The notes beneath the pieces are model-generated. The model made no database searches. It was not told where the DNA came from and saw nothing but the letters and a program-made list of their open reading frames with translations. Shown piece by piece: positions 1 to 6,328 of a DNA stretch of 7,044 nt. The stretch spans positions 1-7,044 of the forward strand of contig CANGGA010000054.1 of the NCBI GenBank assembly GCA_947453285.1. The letters are read 5' to 3'. The DNA is from Microbacteriaceae bacterium (GTDB taxonomy: Bacteria; Actinomycetota; Actinomycetes; Actinomycetales; Microbacteriaceae). Both the position numbers and the translations under genes were made by a program. Numbering within the stretch: the first letter of the stretch is position 1; every line of letters begins with the position of its first letter.

Positions 1-1
1 C

Positions 2-1711
2 GTGGCCGCCCTGAGCACCCAACTTTTCGCCCTGACCGTTCCTAGTTACCTTTCAAACCTGGTCAATAACCTCAAAACCAACCCGTCGACCTCGGTCTTG
101 ATCGGTGCCGTAATCGCCGTTCTATTGCTCGGCCTAGGCGAGAGCTTGATGGTGCTGATGCGACGCTGGCTCGTGCTCACCCCCGGCACCCACGTCGAGG
201 CAGCGCTTCGTCGCACGCTCTATGCCAAGCTTCAAGACCTGCCGGTTGCCTTTCACGACAAGTGGCCAAGCGGTCAGCTGCTCAGCCGCGTAACCGGTGA
301 CCTGAGCCTGATTCGCCGCTGGCTCTCATTCGGAATCGTGCTGATGGTCTCGAACGTGATCACCATCGTCATCGGTTTGTTCATTTTGCTTTCTTATCAC
401 TGGATACTCGGGCTGATTTTTATCGCAACCTCGATTCCAATCTGGATCAAGGGGTTCAGATTCGAATCTGAATATCACAAGATTGCTCGCCAGAGCCAAG
501 ACCAGGCCGGCGACCTCGCCACCTCGGTTGAAGAAGCCGTGCACGGCATCCGTGTCTTGAAGGCATTTGGTCGCGGCGACTTTTTCGCATCGAAGTTTGC
601 TGCCGCAGCCGAGACTTTGCGAAACACCGAAATCAAAAAAGCGAAACTGATTGCAAACCTTTGGGTTTATCTGATCATGATTCCCGAATTTGCCGTTGGC
701 TCATCGATGCTCATCGGAATCTATTTGGTATCTACCGGAGACTTGAGTGTCGGTGGTTTGGTTGCTTTCTTCGCGGTTGCTCGCGTGCTTACCTGGCCAA
801 CCGAATCAATTGGCTTCTTCTTGTCGATGACCCTCGATGCCAAGACCGCTGTCGAGCGCTACTTCGAAGTGATCGATACTCCGGTTGACATCACCGACCC
901 TGAGTCGCCGGTGAAGATCAAATCACCAAAGGGTCGCCTCGTCTTCAAGAACGTTCACTTTAGATATAGCGATGCACCAGCCTCGCAACCAGACCTGCTC
1001 AACGGTGTCGACCTCGAAATCGAACCGGGCGAATCGATTGCCCTCATCGGTGTTACCGGATGCGGCAAGACCAGCCTCACCGCGTTGACCACACGTCTCT
1101 ATGAGGTAACCGGTGGATCGATTGAGCTCGACGGAGTCGATATTCGTGATTTGACCCGAGACGAGTTGCGCAGTCACATCGCAATGGCCTTCGAAGATTC
1201 AACCCTGTTCTCGTCGAGCGTGAAAGACAACGTGCTTCTCGGTCGCCCGAAGTCGACCAAGAAAGACCTGCAGCAGGCGCTAGATATCGCCCAGGCGAAC
1301 TTCGTCTATGACCTGCCAAACGGCCTCGACACCAAGATTGGTGAAGAGGGCCTCAGCCTCTCTGGCGGCCAGCGCCAGCGCCTCGCCCTTGCCCGCGCGG
1401 TGGCTGCCAAGCCGGCCGTGCTCGTGCTCGACGACCCGTTGTCGGCCCTAGACGTAGACACCGAGGCAATGGTCGAAGATGCTCTTCGCACGGTCTTGAA
1501 GAGCACCACCGCCCTGATCGTGGCTCACCGCCCATCGACGGTTCAGCTTGCCGACCGCGTTGCCCTTCTCGAGAATGGTCGCATCACGGCACTCGGCACT
1601 CACAGCGAATTGCTTGCGACCAACAAGCACTACCGTCACGTAATTTCTAGCCTCGATGCCGACGGCAAAGAACTCAAGGCAAAGCCTCGCAAGAAGGCGG
1701 TGACCAAATGA
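2..1711 (+). CDS. ABC exporter half-transporter, TMD-NBD fusion, degenerate-site subunit (5' partial)
   Basis: Half-transporter of the ABCB/MsbA-like exporter superfamily, expected in the cytoplasmic membrane exporting a drug, lipid or peptide; the substrate cannot be read from sequence. Membrane segments lie near residues 5-20 (incomplete), 32-53, 109-131, 133-150, 216-242 and 247-275 (numbered from position 2), with an intracellular coupling region near 178-195. The nucleotide-binding domain follows: A-loop Tyr322, Walker A GVTGCGKTS at 350-358, LSGGQ at 453-457, Walker B Asp477, D-loop SALD at 481-484 and switch His509. Two positions deviate: Asp478 replaces the catalytic Glu, and Glu398 sits where the Q-loop Gln belongs. 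The C-terminus is a basic tail. The frame is open at position 2 and the first transmembrane helix looks cut, so the GTG there is probably internal and the true start lies upstream. The stop overlaps the next ABC gene by ATGA, which suggests a co-translated heterodimer. Confidence 0.93.
   Translation: MAALSTQLFALTVPSYLSNLVNNLKTNPSTSVLIGAVIAVLLLGLGESLMVLMRRWLVLTPGTHVEAALRRTLYAKLQDLPVAFHDKWPSGQLLSRVTGDLSLIRRWLSFGIVLMVSNVITIVIGLFILLSYHWILGLIFIATSIPIWIKGFRFESEYHKIARQSQDQAGDLATSVEEAVHGIRVLKAFGRGDFFASKFAAAAETLRNTEIKKAKLIANLWVYLIMIPEFAVGSSMLIGIYLVSTGDLSVGGLVAFFAVARVLTWPTESIGFFLSMTLDAKTAVERYFEVIDTPVDITDPESPVKIKSPKGRLVFKNVHFRYSDAPASQPDLLNGVDLEIEPGESIALIGVTGCGKTSLTALTTRLYEVTGGSIELDGVDIRDLTRDELRSHIAMAFEDSTLFSSSVKDNVLLGRPKSTKKDLQQALDIAQANFVYDLPNGLDTKIGEEGLSLSGGQRQRLALARAVAAKPAVLVLDDPLSALDVDTEAMVEDALRTVLKSTTALIVAHRPSTVQLADRVALLENGRITALGTHSELLATNKHYRHVISSLDADGKELKAKPRKKAVTK
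1694..1711 (+). promoter_or_regulatory. ATGA stop/start overlap with upstream ribosome binding site
   Basis: The TGA stop of the first ABC gene (1709-1711) lies inside the ATG start of the second (1708-1710), a four-base overlap. An AAGG at 1694-1697 in the end of the first gene sits ten bases before the ATG. This arrangement normally gives translational coupling and near-equal subunit amounts, as expected for a 1:1 heterodimer. Confidence 0.75.
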
Positions 1712-3513
1712 GCATGCACGGAGTTAGCAACGAAGACAACACCGATCTAGACAAGGCGCAGTCGAAAGAAATTCGCAAGCGTTCGCTGCGTTTGCTGTTC
1801 TCGCTGGTTCGCCCAATTCGAGCTCGCCTGGCAGCATCGTTTGCGATGGTCTTGGTGAGTCAGGCCCTTCGCGTTGCCGGCCCAGGTCTAATTGCATTTG
1901 CAATCGACACAGCATTGCCAAAAGCGATCAAGGGTGACCTTTCGGTTGCTTGGCTCACCGCAGGCGCATATCTCGTTGCGGCTCTTGCCTCGGCAGCATT
2001 GACTTCGTTCTTCTTGGTTTTTGCGCAATACACAAACCAGAGCGTGCTATTCGAAATTCGCAATCGCCTATTTAGACACACGCAGCGACTCTCGCTCGAG
2101 TTTCACGAGAACTACACCTCTGGTCGCGTAATTTCTCGTCAGACCAACGACATCGATTCGCTAAAAGAATTGCTAGACACCGGTGGCAACGAAATGATTG
2201 CCGGCATTCTCTACATGATTTTCACGGCAATCGCGCTTGCCACTCTCGACCTGCAATCATTCTTGATTCTGCTCTGCAGCCTGGTGCCACTCGGCTTCTT
2301 GACTCACTGGTTTCAAACCCAAACCAAGTTCTGGTATCGCAAGAGCCGCGTCTCGTCGGCGAAACTCATCGTTCACTTTGTCGAGACCATGACCGGCATT
2401 CGTGCCGTGAAGGCGTTTAGAAAAGAGAAGCGCAACCAGGATGCCTATAACGAGCTCGTCGAAGACTACCGAGGTGTGAACGCCAAGGTCATTCAGATCT
2501 TCGGAATCTATGACCCTGGGCTAACCGCAATCGGCAACATCGTCGTGGCAGCGGTGCTGCTATTCGGCGGATTCAGGGCCATCCAGGGCGACTTTCAGAT
2601 TGGTCTCTTGGTCGGTGCGCTGCTCTATGCCAAGCGCTTCTTCGACCCAATGGAAAACCTGGCTCAGTTCTATAACGCCTATCAGTCGGCAAACTCGAGC
2701 CTCGAGAAGATCTCGGGAGTTCTAGAAGAGGACCCTTCGGTGCCTGAGCCGGCACATCCGGTTGAAATCAAGCATGCCAAGGGCGCTCTAGATTTCGAAA
2801 AGGTCGAGTTTCACTATGGCAACGGCAAGACGATTCTGCCCGACTTCAACCTGAACATTCCGGCCGGTCAGACCATCGCCTTGGTTGGCACCACCGGCGC
2901 CGGCAAGTCGACGCTCGCCAAATTGGTCTCGCGCTTCTATGACCCAAGTGTCGGCGAGGTAAAGCTTGATGGAATCAGCCTGCGCGATATCTCGAACCAC
3001 GATCTGCGCACCGCAATCGTGATGGTTACCCAAGAGGCCTACTTGTTTGCCGGAACAGTTGCAGACAACATTGCACTCGGCAAGCCTGATGCCACCATCG
3101 AAGAGATCATCTCTTCGGCAAAGGCCGTTGGCGTGCACGAATTTATCGAGTCGCTGCCAGATGGCTACAACACCGACGTGAACAAGCGCGGTGGGCGAGT
3201 GTCTGCCGGTCAACGCCAGTTGATTTCGTTTGCTCGCGCGTTCATCGCTAACCCTGCCGTATTGATTCTCGATGAGGCCACAGCTTCGCTAGATATTCCT
3301 AGTGAGCGTTTGGTTCAGCACGGATTGCAAACTCTGCTCAAGGGCCGAACCGCAATCATCATCGCTCACCGGTTGAGCACTGTTTCGATTGCCGACCGAG
3401 TTCTAGTGATGGAACACGGTCGCATAATCGAAGACGACGCACCGGCAACGCTGATTGCCGGCAAGGGCAAATTCTCGAAGATGCACAAGGCCTGGCGAGA
3501 CTCGCTCGCCTAA
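1708..3513 (+). CDS. ABC exporter half-transporter, TMD-NBD fusion, catalytic-Glu subunit
   Basis: Full-length ABC exporter subunit of 601 residues, the usual size for a half-transporter. A cytosolic N-terminus of about 35 residues precedes six membrane segments (near 40-62, 80-105, 163-182, 184-200, 265-288 and 295-310). The nucleotide-binding domain shows A-loop Tyr370, Walker A GTTGAGKST at 394-402, Q-loop Gln442, a degenerate signature VSAGQ at 498-502, Walker B LILDE with catalytic Glu523, D-loop SLD and switch His554. The ATG at 1708 overlaps the TGA of the preceding gene, and an AAGG about ten bases upstream can serve as ribosome binding site; an in-frame ATG at 1714 is a less likely alternative. 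Its motifs complement those of its neighbour: Glu523 would pair with the partner's LSGGQ to make the active ATP site, while its own VSAGQ faces the partner's Asp478. A heterodimeric exporter is inferred; the substrate is unknown. Confidence 0.95.
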   Translation: MSMHGVSNEDNTDLDKAQSKEIRKRSLRLLFSLVRPIRARLAASFAMVLVSQALRVAGPGLIAFAIDTALPKAIKGDLSVAWLTAGAYLVAALASAALTSFFLVFAQYTNQSVLFEIRNRLFRHTQRLSLEFHENYTSGRVISRQTNDIDSLKELLDTGGNEMIAGILYMIFTAIALATLDLQSFLILLCSLVPLGFLTHWFQTQTKFWYRKSRVSSAKLIVHFVETMTGIRAVKAFRKEKRNQDAYNELVEDYRGVNAKVIQIFGIYDPGLTAIGNIVVAAVLLFGGFRAIQGDFQIGLLVGALLYAKRFFDPMENLAQFYNAYQSANSSLEKISGVLEEDPSVPEPAHPVEIKHAKGALDFEKVEFHYGNGKTILPDFNLNIPAGQTIALVGTTGAGKSTLAKLVSRFYDPSVGEVKLDGISLRDISNHDLRTAIVMVTQEAYLFAGTVADNIALGKPDATIEEIISSAKAVGVHEFIESLPDGYNTDVNKRGGRVSAGQRQLISFARAFIANPAVLILDEATASLDIPSERLVQHGLQTLLKGRTAIIIAHRLSTVSIADRVLVMEHGRIIEDDAPATLIAGKGKFSKMHKAWRDSLA

Positions 3514-3514
3514 G

Positions 3515-3522
3515 CGCTAGCG
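3515..3522. repeat. 8-bp palindrome between convergent genes
   Basis: CGCTAGCG is a perfect palindrome filling most of the ten bases (3514-3523) between the stop of the second ABC gene and the stop of the amylase. It is too short, with no T-run, to be called an intrinsic terminator. A weak 5-bp hairpin (TCGAC at 3532-3536, GTCGA at 3542-3546) lies just inside the amylase end. How either transcript terminates here is not evident. Confidence 0.3.
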
Positions 3523-3523
3523 G

Positions 3524-4954
3524 CTACTTCTTCGACTTCACGTCGATTGCAACCGCCGACCAACTGGCAACATTCACCTGCATGGTTCCATCTGCCGCAA
3601 CCACTACATCTGAGCCTGAAATTCGGTCGGTGTAGGTTCCGGCCGGCATCGAAGTCTTGATGGTTGCCGCGATTGCGGTGTCGCCAGTGTTGAAGGCAAC
3701 ATAGCCGAGCTTGCCGCGACCGAAGCCATAGCCGTCGCCCTCTTGCCAGATGTTGGTGAACTTGGCGTCGCCAACCGCCTTGTGAAAGGCGATCATGCCC
3801 ACGATTGCCGGCCAGCGGTGCTGACAGACCCATTCGCCATCGGCATAGGTGCCGTGGTCTGGGCCAACATTGGCAACGCACTCGGCCTTCGGCTGGTAGC
3901 CATCCGGGCCTTGAATTGGCCCCGCATCGGTGTCACTGAATGCATAAGACGAATACATCATCGGCTTGCCATAAGGAACCGCGAGAGTGAATGCCGAGGC
4001 GAGATTGAACTGCTTCGCAAACTGATAGGTGAGGCCGCTGCCGTTGCGTTCGGTGTCGTGATTCGAAACGAGGGTCACGGTCTTGTCGCTCGGGCTGAGC
4101 ATGTCGAAGTATGACTGGTCGGCAGAACCGCCGAGAAGACCGTTGCTGCCGAAGATGTTGTGCATCTGGGTGATCCAGTCGAATGAGAAAACGTGAGAGA
4201 ACGCGTAATAGTCAGACTGCGGTGGCTGTTCGCCGATGACCTCGTCGATGAATGTTGTGTCGCTTGGCAGCTGATCGATTATCTGCTTTAGCTCACTAGC
4301 AGCGATGTGCTTAGCGGCGTCAACTCGAAAACCCGAGACTCCCATTTTGCGAAGACCCTGCAAGAACTTTGCCAACTGATCGCGCACGTTTTGCTTGCCG
4401 GTGTTTAGATCGGCGAGACCGAGCAATTCGCACTGTTGAATCTCTTCAACATTCGACCAGTCTTGAATTTGATCTACGCCGGTTGGGCAACTGTGAAAAT
4501 CGTCGGTGGCATAAAGCCCAGGAAATTCATACTTAGTGAATTCGGTGCCTGCGAAACCCTGACCGTTCATTTGGCCGGTCATGTGGTTCAACACCACGTC
4601 GACCATAATCTCAACGCCAACTTGGTTGCAGGCAGCGATCATCGCCTTGAACTGTTTCTCATTGCCCAGACTCGAGTCGATCATGTAGCTAACCGGCTGG
4701 TAGTGATCCCACCATTCGCTGCCCTGAATATCTTCTTGCGGTGGTGAAACTAGGGCCCAGTCGTAGCCATCCGTGGCAAGAGTTGGGCACTCGGCCGCAA
4801 TCGAATCGAAGCTCCACATGTTCATCTGCACGCCGACCGAATTGGTGGTGATTGGCGTTGCCGCCGGATAGCTCGGTGCGCAAGAAGTGAGGCTCAATGC
4901 CGCGAGGGCGGTGGCTGCTAGGGCTGCCGCAATGCGGCGCAAAGGCTTGGTCAT
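3524..4954 (-). CDS. Secreted lipoprotein alpha-amylase, GH13 family
   Basis: Endo-acting alpha-1,4-glucan hydrolase of 476 residues, resembling Streptomyces and animal-type amylases. A lipoprotein signal peptide ends in the lipobox LTSC, with Cys25 as the lipidated residue, so the enzyme should be anchored outside the cell membrane. The GH13 regions are all present: DVVLNH at 119-124, GFRVDAAKH at 208-216 (nucleophile Asp212), acid/base Glu238 in DEVI, and VSNHDT at 296-301 (Asp300). Calcium ligands align as Asn123, Asp182 and His216. Besides Cys25 there are exactly six cysteines, which align as three disulfides by comparison with pancreatic amylase: 56-109, 156-175 and 359-377. A C-terminal beta domain ends the protein, with no starch-binding CBM20. 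Met332 occupies the position of the chloride-binding Arg/Lys of animal enzymes. The gene stands alone, divergent from isocitrate dehydrogenase and convergent with the ABC pair. The reaction assignment is strong; the natural polysaccharide is inferred. Confidence 0.95.
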   Translation of the reverse strand: MTKPLRRIAAALAATALAALSLTSCAPSYPAATPITTNSVGVQMNMWSFDSIAAECPTLATDGYDWALVSPPQEDIQGSEWWDHYQPVSYMIDSSLGNEKQFKAMIAACNQVGVEIMVDVVLNHMTGQMNGQGFAGTEFTKYEFPGLYATDDFHSCPTGVDQIQDWSNVEEIQQCELLGLADLNTGKQNVRDQLAKFLQGLRKMGVSGFRVDAAKHIAASELKQIIDQLPSDTTFIDEVIGEQPPQSDYYAFSHVFSFDWITQMHNIFGSNGLLGGSADQSYFDMLSPSDKTVTLVSNHDTERNGSGLTYQFAKQFNLASAFTLAVPYGKPMMYSSYAFSDTDAGPIQGPDGYQPKAECVANVGPDHGTYADGEWVCQHRWPAIVGMIAFHKAVGDAKFTNIWQEGDGYGFGRGKLGYVAFNTGDTAIAATIKTSMPAGTYTDRISGSDVVVAADGTMQVNVASWSAVAIDVKSKK

Positions 4955-4970
4955 GGCTCAAACCTAATAG
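4955..4970 (-). promoter_or_regulatory. Candidate leaderless promoter (-10) of the amylase gene
   Basis: On the minus strand TAGGTT (4966 down to 4961) fits the actinobacterial -10 pattern TANNNT and ends six bases before the A of the ATG at 4954, so transcription would start at or next to the start codon. An overlapping alternative -10, TATTAG (4969 down to 4964), has a TTGGGC -35-like element 18 bases upstream (4993 down to 4988) and gives a start within a few bases of the ATG. No Shine-Dalgarno sequence is visible before this ATG, which agrees with a leaderless mRNA. Prediction by pattern only. Confidence 0.4.
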
Positions 4971-4984
4971 GCTTGGAACGAATG

Positions 4985-4993
4985 TTGGCCCAA
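4985..4993. promoter_or_regulatory. Short inverted repeat in the divergent intergenic region
   Basis: TTGG-C-CCAA is a 4-bp inverted repeat near the middle of the 80-base gap between the amylase and isocitrate dehydrogenase starts, overlapping the possible amylase -35. It could be a half-size operator or chance. No longer symmetrical operator was found in this gap. Confidence 0.15.
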
Positions 4994-5020
4994 GAATCGG
5001 GTCGGCAAAACCCTAAATCT

Positions 5021-5024
5021 GGAG
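5021..5024 (+). promoter_or_regulatory. Ribosome binding site of isocitrate dehydrogenase
   Basis: GGAG lies ten bases before the ATG at 5035 and is the only purine-rich Shine-Dalgarno-like element upstream. It supports that ATG, as does the match of the N-terminus with the family. It contrasts with the divergent amylase gene, which shows none. Confidence 0.6.
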
Positions 5025-5034
5025 CAGCAAAAGC

Positions 5035-6249
5035 ATGTCAAAAATCAAGGTAGTCGGCAAGGTAGTCGAGCTCGACGGCGACGAGATGACCAGAATCATC
5101 TGGCAAAACATCAAAGACTCGCTAATTCTTCCTTTTCTCGACATTGACCTCGAGTACTACGACCTAAGCGTTGAGCACCGCGACGAGACCGACGACCAGG
5201 TCACCATCGACGCAGCCCACGCAATCAAGAAGCACGGCGTTGGCGTCAAGTGCGCGACCATCACTCCAGACGAGGCACGCGTCGAAGAGTTCAAGCTAAA
5301 GAAGATGTGGAAGTCGCCAAACGGCACCATTCGAAACATTCTCGACGGCGTTGTCTTTCGCGAGCCAATCATCATCTCAAACGTTCCTCGTTTGGTGCCA
5401 GGTTGGACCAAGCCGATCATCATCGGCCGTCACGCGCACGGCGACCAGTACAAGGCAACCGACTTCAAGGTTCCGGGCAAGGGTCGCGTAACCATGACCT
5501 GGACTCCAGAGGGTGGCGAGCCAGAAACTTTCACAGTTGCCGACTACCCAGAGCACGGTGGCGTCGCGATGGGCATGTATAACTACATGGACAGCATCCG
5601 TGATTTTGCTCGCGCAAGCTTCAACTACGGCTTGTCACGCAACTACCCGGTTTACCTGTCGACCAAGAACACAATCTTGAAGGCCTATGACGGCGCATTC
5701 AAGGATGCCTTCCAAGAAGTCTTCGACGCAGAATATGCAGACCGCTTCAAGGCTGCCGGCCTCACCTATGAGCACCGCCTTATCGACGACATGGTCGCAG
5801 CGGCACTCAAGTGGGAGGGTGGCTATGTCTGGGCTTGCAAGAACTACGACGGCGACGTTCAGTCAGACACCGTTGCGCAGGGCTTTGGTTCGCTCGGCCT
5901 GATGACCTCGGTGCTTACCACTCCTGACGGCAAGACCACCTTGGCCGAGGCTGCTCACGGCACCGTGACTCGTCACTACCGCGACTGGCAGGCCGGCAAG
6001 AAGACCTCGACCAACCCAATCGCTTCGATCTATGCCTGGACCCGCGCTCTTATGGCCCGCGCCGAGATCGACGGAACCCCTGAGGTTGCTAAGTTCGCCG
6101 AGACTCTTGAAGACGTAATCATCAAGACCGTTGAAGCTGGCCACATGACCAAAGACTTGTCGTTGCTAGTTGGCGGCGACCAGGGCTACCAGACCACGGA
6201 TGAGTTCATGGCTAGCCTTGCCGAGAACCTTCGTGCGCGCCTGGCCTAA
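5035..6249 (+). CDS. icd: NADP-dependent isocitrate dehydrogenase, dimeric eukaryote-like type
   Basis: Cytosolic TCA-cycle enzyme converting isocitrate and NADP+ to 2-oxoglutarate, CO2 and NADPH. The 404-residue protein aligns almost without gaps to the first half of human IDH1 and belongs to the homodimeric subfamily common in Microbacteriaceae, not the E. coli type or the roughly 740-residue monomeric type. Isocitrate-binding Ser94, Asn96, Arg100, Arg109 and Arg132 share the human numbering. Catalytic Tyr139 and Lys211 are present, as are metal ligands Asp251, Asp274 and Asp278. Arg313 and His314 in TRHYR mark NADP rather than NAD use. Residue 135, aromatic in the relatives I recall, is His here. 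The start is supported by GGAG ten bases upstream. It is probably a single-gene transcript: it has its own divergent upstream region and a strong hairpin terminator 35 bases after the stop. Function is very secure. Confidence 0.98.
   Translation: MSKIKVVGKVVELDGDEMTRIIWQNIKDSLILPFLDIDLEYYDLSVEHRDETDDQVTIDAAHAIKKHGVGVKCATITPDEARVEEFKLKKMWKSPNGTIRNILDGVVFREPIIISNVPRLVPGWTKPIIIGRHAHGDQYKATDFKVPGKGRVTMTWTPEGGEPETFTVADYPEHGGVAMGMYNYMDSIRDFARASFNYGLSRNYPVYLSTKNTILKAYDGAFKDAFQEVFDAEYADRFKAAGLTYEHRLIDDMVAAALKWEGGYVWACKNYDGDVQSDTVAQGFGSLGLMTSVLTTPDGKTTLAEAAHGTVTRHYRDWQAGKKTSTNPIASIYAWTRALMARAEIDGTPEVAKFAETLEDVIIKTVEAGHMTKDLSLLVGGDQGYQTTDEFMASLAENLRARLA
5046..5068 (+). repeat. 11-base tandem direct repeat in the start of icd
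   Basis: CAAGGTAGTCG occurs at 5046-5056 and again at 5058-5068, a 12-base period in frame that encodes KVVG followed by KVVE (residues 5-12). The N-terminus is not longer than that of relatives I can recall, so this looks like coincidental or convergent codons rather than a recent duplication. Confidence 0.6.
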
Positions 6250-6259
6250 ATCTGTTTAG

Positions 6260-6275
6260 AACCGCGGCTTCGGTT
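6260..6275 (+). other. Small hairpin between the icd stop and its terminator
   Basis: AACCG at 6260-6264 pairs with CGGTT at 6271-6275 around a six-base loop. It lies in the 3' untranslated stretch ahead of the main terminator and has no T-run. It may be a minor 3'-end structure; its function is uncertain. Confidence 0.25.
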
Positions 6276-6283
6276 GCGGCTGT

Positions 6284-6323
6284 GAATAACTCCCTCGAGA
6301 TTCTCGTGGGAGTTATTTGCTTT
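6284..6323 (+). terminator. Rho-independent terminator of icd
   Basis: A perfect 10-bp stem, AATAACTCCC at 6285-6294 with GGGAGTTATT at 6308-6317, continues past a single T/T mismatch into CGAG/CTCG (6296-6299 with 6303-6306) around a three-base loop. It is followed by a T-rich stretch, TTTGCTTTC. It begins 35 bases after the icd stop codon. The stem is nearly symmetrical with A/T-rich ends, so it may also act on the other strand. The ATG of the next gene starts eleven bases beyond the stem. Confidence 0.85.
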
Positions 6324-6328
6324 CTGTC

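Noticed and set aside
2788..3213. 141-codon open frame on the minus strand within the second ABC gene
   Set aside because: It is fully antisense to the conserved NBD (Walker A through VSAGQ), resembles no family, and has no ribosome binding site context; it is a shadow of the real frame.
3532..3546. Hairpin TCGAC/GTCGA as terminator for the ABC operon
   Set aside because: The stem is only 5 bp, has no T-run, and lies inside the amylase coding sequence; chance cannot be excluded.
3743..4114. 123-codon plus-strand open frame inside the amylase
   Set aside because: It is antisense to conserved amylase sequence including the Asp300 region; the protein has no recognisable domain.
4436..4747. 103-codon plus-strand open frame inside the amylase N-terminal half
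   Set aside because: It mirrors the region encoding DVVLNH and the disulfide cysteines; no independent coding support.
4965..5019. Possible icd promoter elements (TAGGCT at 4968-4973, TAAATC at 5014-5019)
   Set aside because: Neither has a -35-like element at acceptable spacing, and TAAATC would place transcription start at or past the Shine-Dalgarno; not enough to annotate.
5863..6144. 93-codon minus-strand open frame in icd
   Set aside because: It is opposite the highly conserved NADP-binding segment; a GC-driven antisense frame.
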